Origin: Actinomyces sp.
GTDB taxonomy: Bacteria > Actinomycetota > Actinomycetes > Actinomycetales > Actinomycetaceae
Length of the DNA: 5,338 nucleotides
Assembly: GCA_012837655.1 (NCBI GenBank)
Contig: DUQT01000124.1
Location: forward strand, 1-5,338
Reading direction: 5' to 3'
Shown: positions 1-4,870 of the stretch, piece by piece
Position numbering within the stretch: the stretch's first letter is position 1
Layout of the letters: each line of letters opens with the position of its first letter
Made by a program: the position numbers and the translations under genes
Notes under the pieces: model-generated
What the model saw: the letters and a program-made list of their open reading frames with translations, nothing else
The model's database searches: none
Told to the model about the DNA's origin: nothing

Positions 1-251
1 TGACGATCGACGAAGTCGCTGATGTGCTCACGATTGATGACATCACTGATCACCTGTACACGAAGGGCGTACCGGACCCGGACCTGCTGATTCGTACATC
101 AGGTGAGCAACGCCTGTCCGGGTTCATGCTCTGGCAGTCGGTGCACTCGGAGTACTACTTCTGCGAAGCCTACTGGCCGGACTTCCGACGCGTGGACTTC
201 CTGCGTGCCCTGCGTGACTACGGGCAGCGCGAACGGCGAATGGGGAAGTAG
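1..251 (+). CDS. uppS: Isoprenyl (cis-prenyl) transferase, UppS family, C-terminal part (5' end outside window)
   Basis: This is the last 82 codons of a cis-prenyltransferase, read in the frame beginning at base 3 and ending with TAG at 249-251. The family condenses isopentenyl diphosphate onto an allylic diphosphate in Z configuration to make polyprenyl diphosphates for lipid carriers of cell-wall synthesis. The signature is clear: DPDLLIRTSGEQRLS, then GFMLWQ, SEYYF and YWPDF. The RTSGEQR arginines and serine bind the diphosphate of isopentenyl diphosphate in known structures. The tail, with FRRVDFLRALRDYGQRERR, resembles the actinobacterial paralogue group that includes short-chain Z-farnesyl diphosphate synthases. 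Product chain length cannot be decided from this fragment, so undecaprenyl versus Z-farnesyl remains open. Family members are about 250 residues, so about two thirds lies upstream of the window. The frame is open to the window edge; the GTG at 24 is internal, not the start. A strong terminator follows. Confidence 0.93.
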   Translation, partial: TIDEVADVLTIDDITDHLYTKGVPDPDLLIRTSGEQRLSGFMLWQSVHSEYYFCEAYWPDFRRVDFLRALRDYGQRERRMGK

Positions 252-298
252 GTCTTTCTCTAGGGGTGGCTTCTGGTGCGCTGCCAGTTCAGGAATGG

Positions 299-340
299 AA
301 AGGGCGTCTGCAATCAATGAAGACGCCCTTTTGCGCTTTT
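299..340 (+). terminator. Intrinsic terminator between convergent uppS and pfkB-type gene
   Basis: An 11-bp perfect stem pairs 299-309 (AAAGGGCGTCT) with 321-331 (AGACGCCCTTT), with an 11-base loop at 310-320. It is followed by T-rich sequence, TTTTGCGCTTTT, to 340. It lies 47 bases after the uppS stop and just before the kinase stop codon on the opposite strand, so it mainly ends uppS transcription. Read from the other strand the stem ends in TTT then CC, a poorer U-tract, so termination of the kinase transcript there is possible but less certain. Confidence 0.88.
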
Positions 341-1253
341 AGATTAGTTCTTTCTTCCAGGGCGGGTTCGCTCCGGCACGTGAGACTGTAATCGCGGAGA
401 TGGAACTTGCACGAGCAAGGATCCGGACCACGGTATCTTGCTCAATGTTTCGAAGGGCGTAGCGGTTGTTGGCGCCGAGGAGGTTTTCGCTCCAGAGCGC
501 ATCGATCAGCCCGCCCATGAAGGAATCGCCTGCACCTACCGTGTCTACGACTTCTACGTCGGAGGCCGGCATGTCGATGCGGACTCCGGGGATGAACGCT
601 GAGGATCCATCGCCGCCTCGCGTTACAACAACTAGCGAAGCGCCCATCTCAAGCCACTTGTTTGCGGTTAGTCCAACGTCATCGCCACCTGTTAGCCAGT
701 CGATGTCCTCATCAGAGGTTTTCACAACGTCGGCAAGCTTGATGATTTCTTGGATGCGCTTGTAGGCTTCCTCGGGTTCTCCCATGATTGTGGGGCGCGC
801 GTTGGGATCGTAGGTGATGGTCGCGTGCTCTTTAGCCCGTTCTAATAGGTGAACCACGTCGGTGCCGCCCGGTTCGATAGTTGCGGCGATCGAGCCAGCG
901 TGCGCGATGATTACCGATTCGTCAACTTCGACCTCGGGAACCTGCCAATCAAGGTCGAATTCGTAGGTTGCGGCTCCAGTTTCGTCTAATGTTGCGAGCG
1001 CAGTTGACGTTTTGCGCGCCCGCATGGAGCTGTCTTGGATCTTGACGTTTGATTCTTTGAGGTGGTCGCGGATCATGCGTCCGCGCGCGTCATCGCCGAG
1101 CCACGTGATGAGCTCAACCGGCCTGTCGAGGCGTCCTAAAGTCATGGCAACGTTCGCGGGAGAACCACCGGCGTACTCGCGACGATCCCCTCGGGTGGGA
1201 ACGACGATGTCCACCAGGGCTTCTCCAATAACAAGTGCGCAAGGAGCTTTCAT
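339..1253 (-). CDS. PfkB-family carbohydrate kinase, probable fructokinase
   Basis: A 304-residue sugar kinase of the ribokinase/PfkB superfamily, which transfers the ATP gamma-phosphate to a sugar hydroxyl in the cytoplasm. The N-terminal signature GGSPANVAMTLGRL is at residues 29-42, and the C-terminal signature DTVGAGDSF is at 237-245. In the latter, GAGD forms the anion hole and D243 is the expected catalytic base. DPNARP (149-154) and VTRGGDG (210-216) are also family landmarks. The overall pattern, including YEFDLDWQVP near 97-106 and HAGSIAATIEPG near 118-129, is that of actinobacterial fructokinase-like proteins. The substrate is inferred and could be another hexose or a nucleoside. 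Length is normal and no break is seen. The start is ATG (1251-1253) preceded by AAGGA seven bases upstream. The gene is co-directional with xseB but 275 bases away, so it probably has its own promoter. No transporter or sugar regulator is in view to name the sugar. Confidence 0.9.
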   Translation of the reverse strand: MKAPCALVIGEALVDIVVPTRGDRREYAGGSPANVAMTLGRLDRPVELITWLGDDARGRMIRDHLKESNVKIQDSSMRARKTSTALATLDETGAATYEFDLDWQVPEVEVDESVIIAHAGSIAATIEPGGTDVVHLLERAKEHATITYDPNARPTIMGEPEEAYKRIQEIIKLADVVKTSDEDIDWLTGGDDVGLTANKWLEMGASLVVVTRGGDGSSAFIPGVRIDMPASDVEVVDTVGAGDSFMGGLIDALWSENLLGANNRYALRNIEQDTVVRILARASSISAITVSRAGANPPWKKELI

Positions 1254-1301
1254 AACCCAATCCTTATTCGATTCAACGGCAGGAGTTGCACGTACCGGGA
1301 T

Positions 1302-1331
1302 CCTTCGACATTGCTGTCATGCCCTCGACAT
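1302..1331. repeat. Two direct repeats CCYTCGACAT spaced 20 bp, upstream of the kinase gene
   Basis: CCTTCGACAT (1302-1311) and CCCTCGACAT (1322-1331) are the same ten bases with one change, set exactly 20 bp apart (about two helical turns). They lie 49 to 78 bases upstream of the kinase ATG, where an operator would sit. Between them is a weak dyad, GACA-TTGC-TGTC (1307-1318), that overlaps the first copy. No known operator consensus is recognised. Confidence 0.35.
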
Positions 1332-1439
1332 CAACGCCGAAGCGGACAAGCCGCGTCGGATCTGGTCACCGGTTAGTGCGCAAGCACCTGAGTCCAAAAC
1401 GTCTCGTAGTTGCAAAATCAGTTCCAGTTTACATACATG

Positions 1440-1457
1440 AGTTCGCAAACTGTTCGC
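1440..1457. repeat. Near-palindrome with direct repeat GTTCGC
   Basis: AGTTCGCAAACT (1440-1451) is a 12-base dyad with one imperfect pair. GTTCGC occurs at 1441-1446 and again at 1452-1457, an 11-bp spacing close to one helical turn. This resembles a small repressor site, but no family-specific operator is recognised. Confidence 0.3.
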
Positions 1458-1504
1458 CGGTCCACAATCTTGGCGCACGAGCTTCGCGTTTGCCGGTACG
1501 TGTC

Positions 1505-1519
1505 CGCGCGAATCGCGCG
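1505..1519 (-). terminator. GC hairpin just after xseB, weak terminator candidate
   Basis: CGCGCG (1505-1510) and CGCGCG (1514-1519) flank a three-base loop, forming a 6-bp GC-only stem that begins about 9 bases past the xseB stop on the - strand. No T-run follows on that strand (GGACACGTACCGG), so it is not a classical intrinsic terminator. It may slow polymerase or protect the 3' end of the xseAB transcript. Confidence 0.35.
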
Positions 1520-1528
1520 ATGGCTGGC

Positions 1529-1795
1529 CTAGTCATCCTCCATTTCGAAGGGCGCTTCGTCATCATCGATTGTCGAGGACGCAGTCTTCGAGGTCGTACG
1601 GGTCATGCGTGCTTCCGCCTTGCTCAAAATAGCGTGGCATCTGCCCGCAAGCGCTTCGCCGCGTTCCCACATCGACAGGGTTTCTTCGAGTGGAGCGGAC
1701 CCTGTTTCAAGCTTCTTGACAATGGCGACAAGTTCGTCGCGAGCTTGCTCATACGTCATCTGTTCCGGATCTGGTAGCTGTTGCTCGTTTGCCAT
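1529..1795 (-). CDS. xseB: Exodeoxyribonuclease VII small subunit
   Basis: An 88-residue protein matching the small subunit of exonuclease VII, which assembles in several copies on each XseA subunit to degrade single-stranded DNA to oligonucleotides from both ends. The conserved helical core runs from about residue 14 to 64: YEQARDELVAIVKKLETG, then PLEETLSMWERGEAL, then C53 and SKAEARM. This is the usual pattern of LExIVxxLExG, LEEsLxxyxxG and LxxAE. A Ser/Thr-rich then acidic tail (65-88, ending EAPFEMEDD) extends past the core, as is common in the family. The start is ATG (1793-1795) with AGGGA five bases upstream and AAGGA a little further. The gene begins 45 bases after the xseA stop on the same strand, so co-transcription with xseA is likely. 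Confidence 0.94.
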   Translation of the reverse strand: MANEQQLPDPEQMTYEQARDELVAIVKKLETGSAPLEETLSMWERGEALAGRCHAILSKAEARMTRTTSKTASSTIDDDEAPFEMEDD

Positions 1796-1840
1796 GATTG
1801 TCCCTATTCCTTGTCGAAAGTTGTGTTTAGTTTCTGGTCT

Positions 1841-3376
1841 TTATTCGTGTGTCGTTCCGGCGTCGGTTGCTGGATCGGCTTCGGCTGCAGCGTAATCTTC
1901 AGTCACCGGCGGCCGCGTGCCGAACACCGTCGTGATCATTGAACCGTGGGCCAGGACGGCCTCGAGGATGTCGCCCTTCTTGACGTCTCGAACGTCGGTG
2001 AGAACGCCAACTCCAGGGGCCTTAATGATTGAGTATCCGCGCTCTAACGTGGCCTGCGGCGACATGGCCCGAAGTGTTGCGGTGGTGCTAGATAGTCCTT
2101 GCCGCTCGCGGCCGATCCGGTTGGTGATGGCGTGCCGCATCCTCTGGGTTAGCTGCTCCAACACGTTTTCGTGCATCTGCAAAGATCCGGTCGGCGTTTT
2201 CAACACGGGGTGTGAACGCAGAAGATCGAGGTATTCGCGCTCGCGGACAATCCTTTCTTCAACTCGAAGCCGCATCGTGGTCACAGTTCGCGCGAGGTTC
2301 CGGTTCTCCTCAGCTAAATCAGGAACCACTCTGCGCGCCGCATCGGTCGGAGTTGACGCTCGCACGTCAGCCACGAGGTCGAGCAACGGAGCATCGCCCT
2401 CGTGCCCAATGGCGGAAACGATTGGCTTACGGGCGGCGAACGCGGCGCGGACCATGGTTTCGTCGGAAAACGGCAGGAGGTCTTCTACCGAACCGCCGCC
2501 ACGCGCGATGATGATGACGTCGACGTGTTCGAGGGCGTCTAGCTCGGCGATTGCTTGGCTGACGCCGGGGACAGCGCCGGGGCCTTGAACGAGGACCTCG
2601 CGGATTTCGAACTCTGCGCCGGGCCAGCGCGCCTTTGCGTTGACGAGGACGTCGTCTTTCGCCTTCGCGTTTCGGCCGCAAATCAGGCCGATCGTGCGGG
2701 GGAGGAAGGGGAGTGGTTTCTTGATCTCCGGGTTGAAGAGGCCTTCAGCTTGGAGGCGTTTGCGGAGCTGCTCGATCTGGGCGAGTAGGTCGCCGATTCC
2801 GACGGGGTGGATCTCCTGGGCCTGCAGGTTTAGGCGGCCGGAGCGCATCCAGAAGGTAGGTTTCACATATGCGACGACTCGCGTGCCGGCTTGGACGGCG
2901 CCGCCCGTCGATTGGAGGACACCGCCGAACGCGGTGACATCCATCGAGATGTCCTCGTTGACGTCTCGCATTGTGAGGAAAGACATCTTAGTGGCCGGGC
3001 GTTCGTTGAGTTGCACGACTTGCCCTTCAACCCATAGCGGGGACATTCGGTCCACGTACTGCTTGATGTTCTTGGACAGCAGACTCAGCGGCCACGGGTT
3101 TTCGCGGGTCGTTTCGCGCGCGACGCGAGCCAGCTGGCGTTGCTGCGGTTGGTTGGCCTGTGACGCCTGGCTGGGCTGTGATGCCTGGTTGGGTTGTGAC
3201 GCCTGGTTGGGTTGCGGCGGTTGGTTTGGCTGTAGTGCCTGGTTGGGCTGTTGCCTTTGGTTTTGTTGTGGCAAGTTGTGTGCGGGTGCCTGGCTTGCGG
3301 CCACCTGGCTTGCGGGTGCCGGGCCGCCTGGGCCGTTCCTCATGCCGTTGCTCGGATACTGCATAGAATCACTCAC
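1841..3376 (-). CDS. xseA: Exodeoxyribonuclease VII large subunit with Gln/Asn/Pro-rich N-terminal extension
   Basis: This is the catalytic subunit of exonuclease VII (511 residues from GTG at 3376; 507 from ATG at 3364, which has GGTGA eight bases upstream and is at least as good). The OB-fold ssDNA-binding domain spans about 93-193 (NPWPLSLLSKNIKQYV, then LWVEGQV, MSFLTMRD, GRLNLQAQEI). The nuclease domain runs from about 225, with ICGRNAKAKDD (232-242), LVQGPGAV (262-269), RGGGSVEDL (292-300), GHEGD (324-328) and DLVADVRASTPTDAA (333-347). R292, H325, D328 and an aspartate at 241/242 correspond by motif to residues reported as essential in E. coli XseA. A charged, probably coiled-coil stretch (about 354-430) and LERGYSII (444-451) complete the family pattern. 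The oddity is residues 1-85, absent from the E. coli protein (456 residues). This segment is low-complexity and contains six QPNQxx hexapeptides at 43-78. No in-frame ATG or GTG lies between the repeats and the OB fold. xseB follows directly. Confidence 0.95.
   Translation of the reverse strand: MSDSMQYPSNGMRNGPGGPAPASQVAASQAPAHNLPQQNQRQQPNQALQPNQPPQPNQASQPNQASQPSQASQANQPQQRQLARVARETTRENPWPLSLLSKNIKQYVDRMSPLWVEGQVVQLNERPATKMSFLTMRDVNEDISMDVTAFGGVLQSTGGAVQAGTRVVAYVKPTFWMRSGRLNLQAQEIHPVGIGDLLAQIEQLRKRLQAEGLFNPEIKKPLPFLPRTIGLICGRNAKAKDDVLVNAKARWPGAEFEIREVLVQGPGAVPGVSQAIAELDALEHVDVIIIARGGGSVEDLLPFSDETMVRAAFAARKPIVSAIGHEGDAPLLDLVADVRASTPTDAARRVVPDLAEENRNLARTVTTMRLRVEERIVREREYLDLLRSHPVLKTPTGSLQMHENVLEQLTQRMRHAITNRIGRERQGLSSTTATLRAMSPQATLERGYSIIKAPGVGVLTDVRDVKKGDILEAVLAHGSMITTVFGTRPPVTEDYAAAEADPATDAGTTHE
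3143..3250 (-). repeat. Six tandem 18-bp units inside xseA encoding QPNQxx hexapeptides
   Basis: Six 18-bp units lie end to end at 3143-3160, 3161-3178, 3179-3196, 3197-3214, 3215-3232 and 3233-3250. In protein order they encode QPNQAL, QPNQPP, QPNQAS, QPNQAS, QPSQAS and QANQPQ. The two central units differ by a single base (TGATGCC versus TGACGCC) and outer units are more diverged, the usual picture of a slippage-grown minisatellite. Because 18 is a multiple of three, copy-number change would alter length but not frame. The + strand is strongly G/T-rich (GGTTGGG motifs). Confidence 0.95.
3289..3318 (-). repeat. Second small repeat in xseA, two 15-bp units
   Basis: CCTGGCTTGCGG occurs at 3289-3300 and 3304-3315, making two tandem 15-bp units (3289-3303, 3304-3318). 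They encode the overlapping pentapeptide pattern ASQVA / ASQAP near residues 22-31. It adds to the evidence that the whole N-terminal extension grew by local duplication. Confidence 0.75.
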
Positions 3377-3633
3377 CCGTCCAGGTTGCCATATTGCACG
3401 GACACTAATCGAGCGGCCGCTCTGCGTTGTGTATCGATCTGTCCGGGTAGGGCGTCAGTAGGCCTGTTGCGTCCGACGCGGTTGGTCCCTTCTACGTTTG
3501 CGGTCGGCTACCCGTGGGCGGCCGCATTGTATGTGTACAGACACCCAGTAGCGCCCTCGGGGATCAATCTGAGAACTGTGCCGTTTATTGCGGTAGATCG
3601 CAAAGCCGCGCCCTCGGAAATATTTGAATTTCT

Positions 3634-3657
3634 GGCGAGTCCTGGTCGCCGATTTTT
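3634..3657 (+). terminator. Hairpin followed by T-run in the ispH upstream region (terminator or attenuator candidate)
   Basis: GGCGA (3634-3638) pairs with TCGCC (3646-3650) around a seven-base loop and is followed by GA then TTTTT (3653-3657), in the direction of ispH. The stem is only 5 bp, so it would be a weak terminator. It would matter only if transcription begins upstream of it. TCGCCGA (3646-3652) can instead pair exactly with TCGGCGA (3706-3712), which would break the hairpin. Confidence 0.35.
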
Positions 3658-3719
3658 GGGTGGGGGTGTGATTCGTGTTTGGGAGGTGAACTCGGGCGGA
3701 AAAGTTCGGCGATTGTCGC

Positions 3720-3725
3720 TACATT
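3720..3725 (+). promoter_or_regulatory. Candidate -10 element for a leaderless ispH transcript
   Basis: TACATT fits the actinobacterial TANNNT -10 pattern and lies seven bases before the ispH GTG (3733), placing transcription start at or next to the start codon. The only Shine-Dalgarno-like bases at that codon (AGAGG, 3726-3730) are two bases from it, too close to work well, which favours a leaderless message. No recognisable -35 sequence sits 16 to 18 bases upstream, so this remains an inference. Confidence 0.45.
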
Positions 3726-3732
3726 AGAGGGC

Positions 3733-4755
3733 GTGACTGAGCAAACTGTTTCTGAGAAGAAGATTCTGCTGGCCTCGCCGCGTGGATACTGTGCCGGCGT
3801 GGATCGGGCTGTGGATGCGGTTGAGAAGGCGCTTGACCTCTACGGGCCGCCGATTTACGTGCGCAAAGAGATCGTCCACAACCGTTATGTGGTGGAGACG
3901 CTGTCGAAGCGCGGTGCGATTTTCGTTGAGGAAACGCACGAGGTGCCCGAGGGGGCGCGGGTCGTTTTTTCGGCGCACGGTGTTTCACCGCAGGTTCATG
4001 CTGAAGCTGCGGAGCGGAACTTGGCGACGATTGATGCGACTTGCCCGTTGGTGACGAAGGTTCACAAGGAAGCGGTGCGGTTCGCGAAGCAGGATTACGA
4101 CATTATCCTCGTTGGACACGAAGGTCACGAAGAGGTCGAAGGTACCTATGGTGAGGCGCCCGACCACATTCAGATTGTCGGCACTCCCGATGAAGTTGAC
4201 AGCGTCGAGGTTCGCGATCCCAGCAAGGTAGTTTGGCTGTCACAAACCACGCTTTCTGTTGACGAGACAATGGAGACCGTTGATCGTCTGCGTCAGCGGT
4301 TCCCGGAGCTGGAAGACCCGCCGTCTGACGACATTTGCTACGCCACGCAGAATAGGCAGGAGGTCGTGAAGACGATCGCTCCTAAGGCTGACTTGATGAT
4401 TGTGGTGGGTTCGGCGAATTCGTCTAACTCCGTTCGTTTGGTTGAGGTTGCGTTGGATGCGGGTGCGAAGGCCGCTTACCGCATTGACATGGCTGATGAG
4501 CTGAAGCCGGAATGGCTTGAGGGCGTCACCACGATTGGTCTAACTTCCGGTGCGTCGGTGCCTGATATTTTGGTGCGCGACGTGATTGAGCGCCTCAAGG
4601 AGTACGGCTTCCCCGACGCTGAAGAAGTTCGTACTCGCACGGAGACGATCACTTTTGCCCTGCCACGAAACCTGCGTGCAGCGCTGAAGAAGATGGGTGC
4701 CCCAGCTGAAGATGAGACTGGTCGCCGCCAGCCCGGACCAAACCACACGTGCTAG
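3733..4755 (+). CDS. ispH: 4-hydroxy-3-methylbut-2-enyl diphosphate reductase
   Basis: A 340-residue [4Fe-4S] enzyme (LytB), the last step of the MEP pathway. It reduces HMBPP to isopentenyl and dimethylallyl diphosphate in the cytoplasm. All hallmark residues are present: cluster cysteines C20 (PRGYCAGVDRA), C104 (DATCPLVTKVH) and C202 (DDICYATQNRQ); substrate-binding H49 (KEIVHN), H82 (FSAHGVSP) and H132 with catalytic E134 (GHEGHEEVEGTYG); T173 (SQTTLS); S230-S231-N232; and S275 (TSGASVP). Length is normal for actinobacterial forms, with a short polar tail after about 320. The start chosen is GTG 3733 because the family usually begins about ten residues before the KKILLASPRGYCAG strand. 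The frame is open to a TTG at 3679, which would add 18 unconserved residues. It is divergent from xseA and convergent with rmuC. It supplies precursors for prenyltransferases such as the one at the left edge. Confidence 0.96.
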   Translation: MTEQTVSEKKILLASPRGYCAGVDRAVDAVEKALDLYGPPIYVRKEIVHNRYVVETLSKRGAIFVEETHEVPEGARVVFSAHGVSPQVHAEAAERNLATIDATCPLVTKVHKEAVRFAKQDYDIILVGHEGHEEVEGTYGEAPDHIQIVGTPDEVDSVEVRDPSKVVWLSQTTLSVDETMETVDRLRQRFPELEDPPSDDICYATQNRQEVVKTIAPKADLMIVVGSANSSNSVRLVEVALDAGAKAAYRIDMADELKPEWLEGVTTIGLTSGASVPDILVRDVIERLKEYGFPDAEEVRTRTETITFALPRNLRAALKKMGAPAEDETGRRQPGPNHTC

Positions 4756-4777
4756 TTTGCTGAAGCTTGTATTGGGG

Positions 4778-4870
4778 TTTTTTCTAGTCCTGATCTACGT
4801 GCGGAGCGTTATTGTTGCTACTTATCTAGTGTCGGGACATTATTGCTGGTCCTGATCTAGTAGCGGGGTT
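4778..4870. repeat. Three degenerate 31-bp tandem units spanning the ispH-rmuC junction
   Basis: Units at 4778-4808, 4809-4839 and 4840-4870 align without gaps. The third matches each of the first two at 22 of its first 29 bases; the first and second match each other at about 17 of 31. Shared blocks include TCCTGATCTA (4788-4797 and 4850-4859), TTATTG-N-TG (4809-4817 and 4840-4848) and TCTAGT (4825-4830 and 4856-4861). The third unit contains the rmuC stop and last codons, so the other two look like decayed copies of the rmuC 3' end. The first begins with a T6 run (4778-4783) after GGGG, but no solid hairpin precedes it, so I do not call it a terminator. Confidence 0.65.

Larger units (their letters stand above)
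1289..1502. repeat. Separated 10-bp inverted repeat (CACGTACCGG / CCGGTACGTG)
   Basis: CACGTACCGG at 1289-1298 and its exact reverse complement CCGGTACGTG at 1493-1502 bracket most of the space between xseB and the kinase, about 200 bases apart. Each arm contains the short palindromes GTAC and ACGT. A paired operator is one reading; chance is another, since the arms are short. The match does not extend beyond ten bases. Confidence 0.4.
1254..1528. other. Gene-free stretch between xseB and the pfkB-type gene; likely carries the kinase promoter
   Basis: No supported gene is seen in these 275 bases. Open frames crossing it on the + strand have no family resemblance and run antisense into xseB. 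It holds a GC hairpin just past xseB, a 10-bp inverted repeat near its two ends, and two pairs of short direct repeats, each listed separately. A weak -10-like TAAACT is present on the - strand (1426-1431), but no good -35 partner is found, so no promoter is called. The repeats would fit regulator binding ahead of a sugar kinase gene; that is inference only. Confidence 0.6.
3377..3732. promoter_or_regulatory. Divergent intergenic region between xseA and ispH
   Basis: These 356 bases must hold promoters for xseA (leftward) and ispH (rightward). Visible elements are a perfect 12-bp palindrome GAGCGGCCGCTC (3411-3422), a tight dyad GCGTCCGACGC (3469-3479), a dyad TTGCG-N6-CGCAA (3588-3603), a direct repeat GCGCCCTCGG (3551-3560 and 3608-3617), an AT-rich island (3618-3632), a hairpin with T-run (3634-3657), a near-perfect Shine-Dalgarno GGGAGGTGA (3681-3689), and a -10-like TACATT (3720-3725). 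I see no convincing -35/-10 pair for xseA and no protein-coding gene beyond a possible 19-codon leader frame at 3668-3727. Confidence 0.6.

Noticed and set aside
1286..1777. 163-codon + strand open frame covering the xseB-kinase spacer
   Set aside because: It runs antisense through most of xseB, has no known motif, and shows no good ribosome binding site.
1917..2588. 223-codon + strand open frame antisense to xseA
   Set aside because: Shadow of the XseA nuclease domain; Arg/Ser-rich composition typical of antisense frames in GC-rich DNA.
2640..3461. Long + strand open frame (273 codons) antisense to xseA with a GCDAWL-type repeat
   Set aside because: It is the complement of the xseA repeat and nuclease domain. 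XseA has full family motifs on the - strand, and the antisense frame has no recognisable domain.
3411..3525. GCGGCCGC sites at 3413-3420 and 3518-3525 as cloning remnants
   Set aside because: The same octamer also occurs inside xseA near 1910, and the surrounding sequence reads as natural chromosome; chance in GC-rich DNA suffices.
3251..3727. 158-codon + strand open frame across the xseA-ispH spacer
   Set aside because: Begins antisense to xseA and shows no domain; only its last 19 codons are kept as a possible leader frame.
3679..3732. TTG 3679 as the ispH start, adding 18 residues
   Set aside because: The added residues are unlike the family N-terminus and the TTG lacks a clear binding site; GTG 3733 gives the usual start point.
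4739..4783. CAAAC/GTTTG stem plus T6 run as an ispH terminator
   Set aside because: The stem is only 5 bp, overlaps the end of the gene and lies about 19 bases from the T-run, so it does not form a normal intrinsic terminator.
4778..4870. CRISPR-like reading of the 31-bp repeats
   Set aside because: The units are directly adjacent with no spacers, are degenerate, and include coding sequence of rmuC.
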